DNA from: an uncultured Clostridia bacterium
Lineage (GTDB): Bacteria > Bacillota > Clostridia > Oscillospirales > CAG-272
DNA length: 38,088 nt
NCBI GenBank assembly: GCA_944391805.1
Contig: CALXUY010000013.1
Location: 1-38,088, forward strand
Reading direction: 5' to 3'
Below, in pieces: positions 36,843-38,088 of this stretch (position 1 is its first letter; each line of letters starts with the position of its first letter). Under the pieces are notes generated by a model. It was given only the letters and a program-made list of their open reading frames with translations. It did no database searches and was not told where the DNA came from. Made by a program: the position numbers and the translations under genes.

Positions 36843-37736
36843 ATGAAACACAAAACACACACCGCCCCCGCCAAAGCCGACCGCCCCAATCTCTTTCGCC
36901 GGATGTTCCGGAAAATCCGGGAAAACCAAATTGCGTTCGCGGTATACTGTGTGCTTTGCCTCATAACCATCGCCGTGATTGTGGTCTCGGCGATTCAGCA
37001 GAACTGGTCGGGGTGCTTCAACGGCGTTCTGACCCTGCTGCTCTTTTTCCTCCCCGCCTTTCTGGAGGATAAGCTCAATATCCGGCTCTCCGCCGCGCTC
37101 GAAATCATTACCATGCTGTTTGTGTTCGCCGCCGAAATTCTGGGAGAGGTGGGAAGATACTATACCCGCTTCCCCTTCTGGGACAATCTCCTGCACTGCC
37201 TCAACGGCTTCTTGTTTGCGGCCTTCGGCTTTGCGTTGGTGGAAATCTGTAACCGCAGCAAAAAGATCACGTTTCAGCTTTCCCCCTTCTTTCTCGCGCT
37301 GGTTGCCTGCTGCTTTTCGCTCTCCATCGGCGTTTTCTGGGAATTTATCGAGTTTTTCACTGACCTGCTGACCAGAAGCGATATGCAGAAGGATACCTTT
37401 CATACGCTGATCTCCAGCGGTAAATTCAGCGCGGACGGACAGACACCGATCATCATCAGAAATATCACGGAAACCGTCATCACAACCGCCGACGGGCAGA
37501 GCTATACCGTGAACGGATACCTGGACATCGGACTGTTTGACACGATGAAGGACCTGATGGTGGATTTCATCGGTGCGTTTCTCTTCTCGGTGATCGGATA
37601 TTTCCACCTCAAATTCAGCGGCCGGTCCCGCATTGCCAAGGCGCTCATTCCCGAGGTTCCATCGGTTGAAGAGCACGGGACATCGGAACAGACCGAACCG
37701 CAGGCACAGGAGGGAACCGCCGAGCAGCCAAAGTAA
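36843..37736 (+). CDS. YjdF/DUF2238-like membrane protein
   Basis: A 297-residue protein with about six transmembrane helices, of a type resembling DUF2238 (YjdF). Signatures: WDNLLHCLNGFLFAAFGFALVEI (about 119-141), with the Asp-x-x-x-His pattern of the family, FSLSIGVFWEFIEFFTDLL (a WEFxE motif, about 160-178), and DTMKDLMVDFIGAFLFSVIGY. Between the last two lies a 55-residue beta-rich extracytoplasmic-looking insert (IIIRNITETVITTADGQSYTVNGYLDIG). The C-terminus is an acidic/Gln tail. Function unknown. ATG 36843 follows AAAGGA at rather long spacing. The 185 bp upstream of it show no clear promoter. It is followed by the hairpin and repeat copy C. Confidence 0.68.
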   Translation: MKHKTHTAPAKADRPNLFRRMFRKIRENQIAFAVYCVLCLITIAVIVVSAIQQNWSGCFNGVLTLLLFFLPAFLEDKLNIRLSAALEIITMLFVFAAEILGEVGRYYTRFPFWDNLLHCLNGFLFAAFGFALVEICNRSKKITFQLSPFFLALVACCFSLSIGVFWEFIEFFTDLLTRSDMQKDTFHTLISSGKFSADGQTPIIIRNITETVITTADGQSYTVNGYLDIGLFDTMKDLMVDFIGAFLFSVIGYFHLKFSGRSRIAKALIPEVPSVEEHGTSEQTEPQAQEGTAEQPK

Positions 37737-37843
37737 GACCGATTTCTGTATGCCTTTCTATTGCCGCACAGAGGGCAGGCTTTCCCGATGGATACGGTCG
37801 GGCTGCATATCTGTCGTGATGCCATACTCCGAAACGCAAAAGC

Positions 37844-37870
37844 AGCGCCCGGTATTTGCCACCGGGCGCT
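37844..37870 (+). terminator. Terminator-like hairpin adjoining element C
   Basis: AGCGCCCGGT (37844-37853) pairs perfectly with ACCGGGCGCT (37861-37870) around a 7-nt loop, about 110 bp after the membrane protein gene. Element C begins at the next base, the same geometry as copies A and B. Confidence 0.65.
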
Positions 37871-38088
37871 CAGATTGTAGACAAAAGGCGTATCAAATAA
37901 AAATTGCACAAAAGCCATAGCCACTTTTTCTCTGCAAGAAGTAGGCGCAGAGAAAAAGTTCGCAAAAAGAGACGCCGGTAAGGAAATTTCGCCGCCTGCG
38001 GGCGTCGAGGAGGGCTTCGCGCCCTCCACCCCGCAAACTTTTGAAAAAGTTTGATCAAAACTTTCATCAAACTGACGAAAGCCGTTTC
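37871..38088. mobile_element. Terminator-associated structured repeat, copy C (cut by window end)
   Basis: It begins CAGATTGTAGACAAAAGGC and runs collinear with copies A and B to the last base of the window (ACTGACGAAAGCCG), lacking only the final 15-25 bp. The internal stem here is 12 bp (CTTTTTCTCTGC 37924-37935 with GCAGAGAAAAAG 37947-37958). Short minus-strand frames similar to those in A and B are shifted out of register, so no conserved protein is encoded. Confidence 0.75.

Overview
The window reads as a chromosomal segment of a GC-rich Bacillota genome, most likely a gut-type Clostridia member of the Oscillospirales. The basis is a Firmicute-like RpoB/RpoC, strong AGGAGG-type ribosome binding sites, many TTGACA-17-TATAAT promoters, a CdaR/PucR regulator, CsoR copper control and a Wzz-plus-tyrosine-kinase fusion. 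The taxonomic call is inference. I found no rRNA, tRNA, CRISPR array, phage genes or transposase gene.

Layout, left to right. (1) 1-3000: the end of a small TTAA-bounded repeat, a DUF3788 protein, an XRE regulator with a membrane C-terminus, and a lipoprotein. (2) 3040-7040, minus strand: a metal (probably zinc) homeostasis cluster. It holds a Fur/Zur-type repressor with a perfect 23-bp palindromic operator on its promoter, a ten-TM PF11449-type metal permease translated through a TTGA overlap, a CobW/COG0523 GTPase with a huge His-rich linker, and a degenerate CobW GTPase fused to a YcgQ-like (TIGR03943/DUF1980) domain. (3) 7100-10133, minus strand: a copper operon, csoR-copA, with two CsoR-type operators. 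The copA gene ends in a CopZ-like domain that has its own ribosome binding site and ATG. (4) 10336-14275: an orphan FAD-dependent oxidoreductase, a 115-bp TTAA/TIR MITE-like element, and an orphan Wzc-like tyrosine kinase. (5) 14330-18153: a ctpA (S41 protease)-greA-unknown membrane protein-EamA transporter operon. (6) 18242-23048: cdaR-like regulator, rsmE, a zinc-ribbon membrane protein with an odd C-terminus, and a DUF1015 protein. (7) 23150-27028, plus strand: an Ig-like lipoprotein and the tldD-pmbA(tldE) protease pair. (8) 27050-34926, minus strand: rpoC and rpoB with their own promoter. (9) 34990-37736, plus strand: rpsT with a structured leader, cysK, and a YjdF/DUF2238-like membrane protein.

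The most unusual signal is a family of short, strongly folded, non-coding elements at 5312-5633, 23847-24080 and from 37871 past the window edge. They share ends that form an inverted repeat around TGTAGAC...GTCTACA. Each copy begins exactly next to a gene's terminator-like hairpin. In the two complete copies that hairpin is present again, in direct orientation, at the other edge (38/40 and 22/28 identical). The hairpin sequence differs at each locus while the element is conserved, so the hairpins look like duplicated host target sites. I infer a mobile element family that targets intrinsic terminators or stem-loops, probably mobilised in trans. One internal stem keeps pairing through compensatory changes between copies. 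I do not know whether this family has been described.
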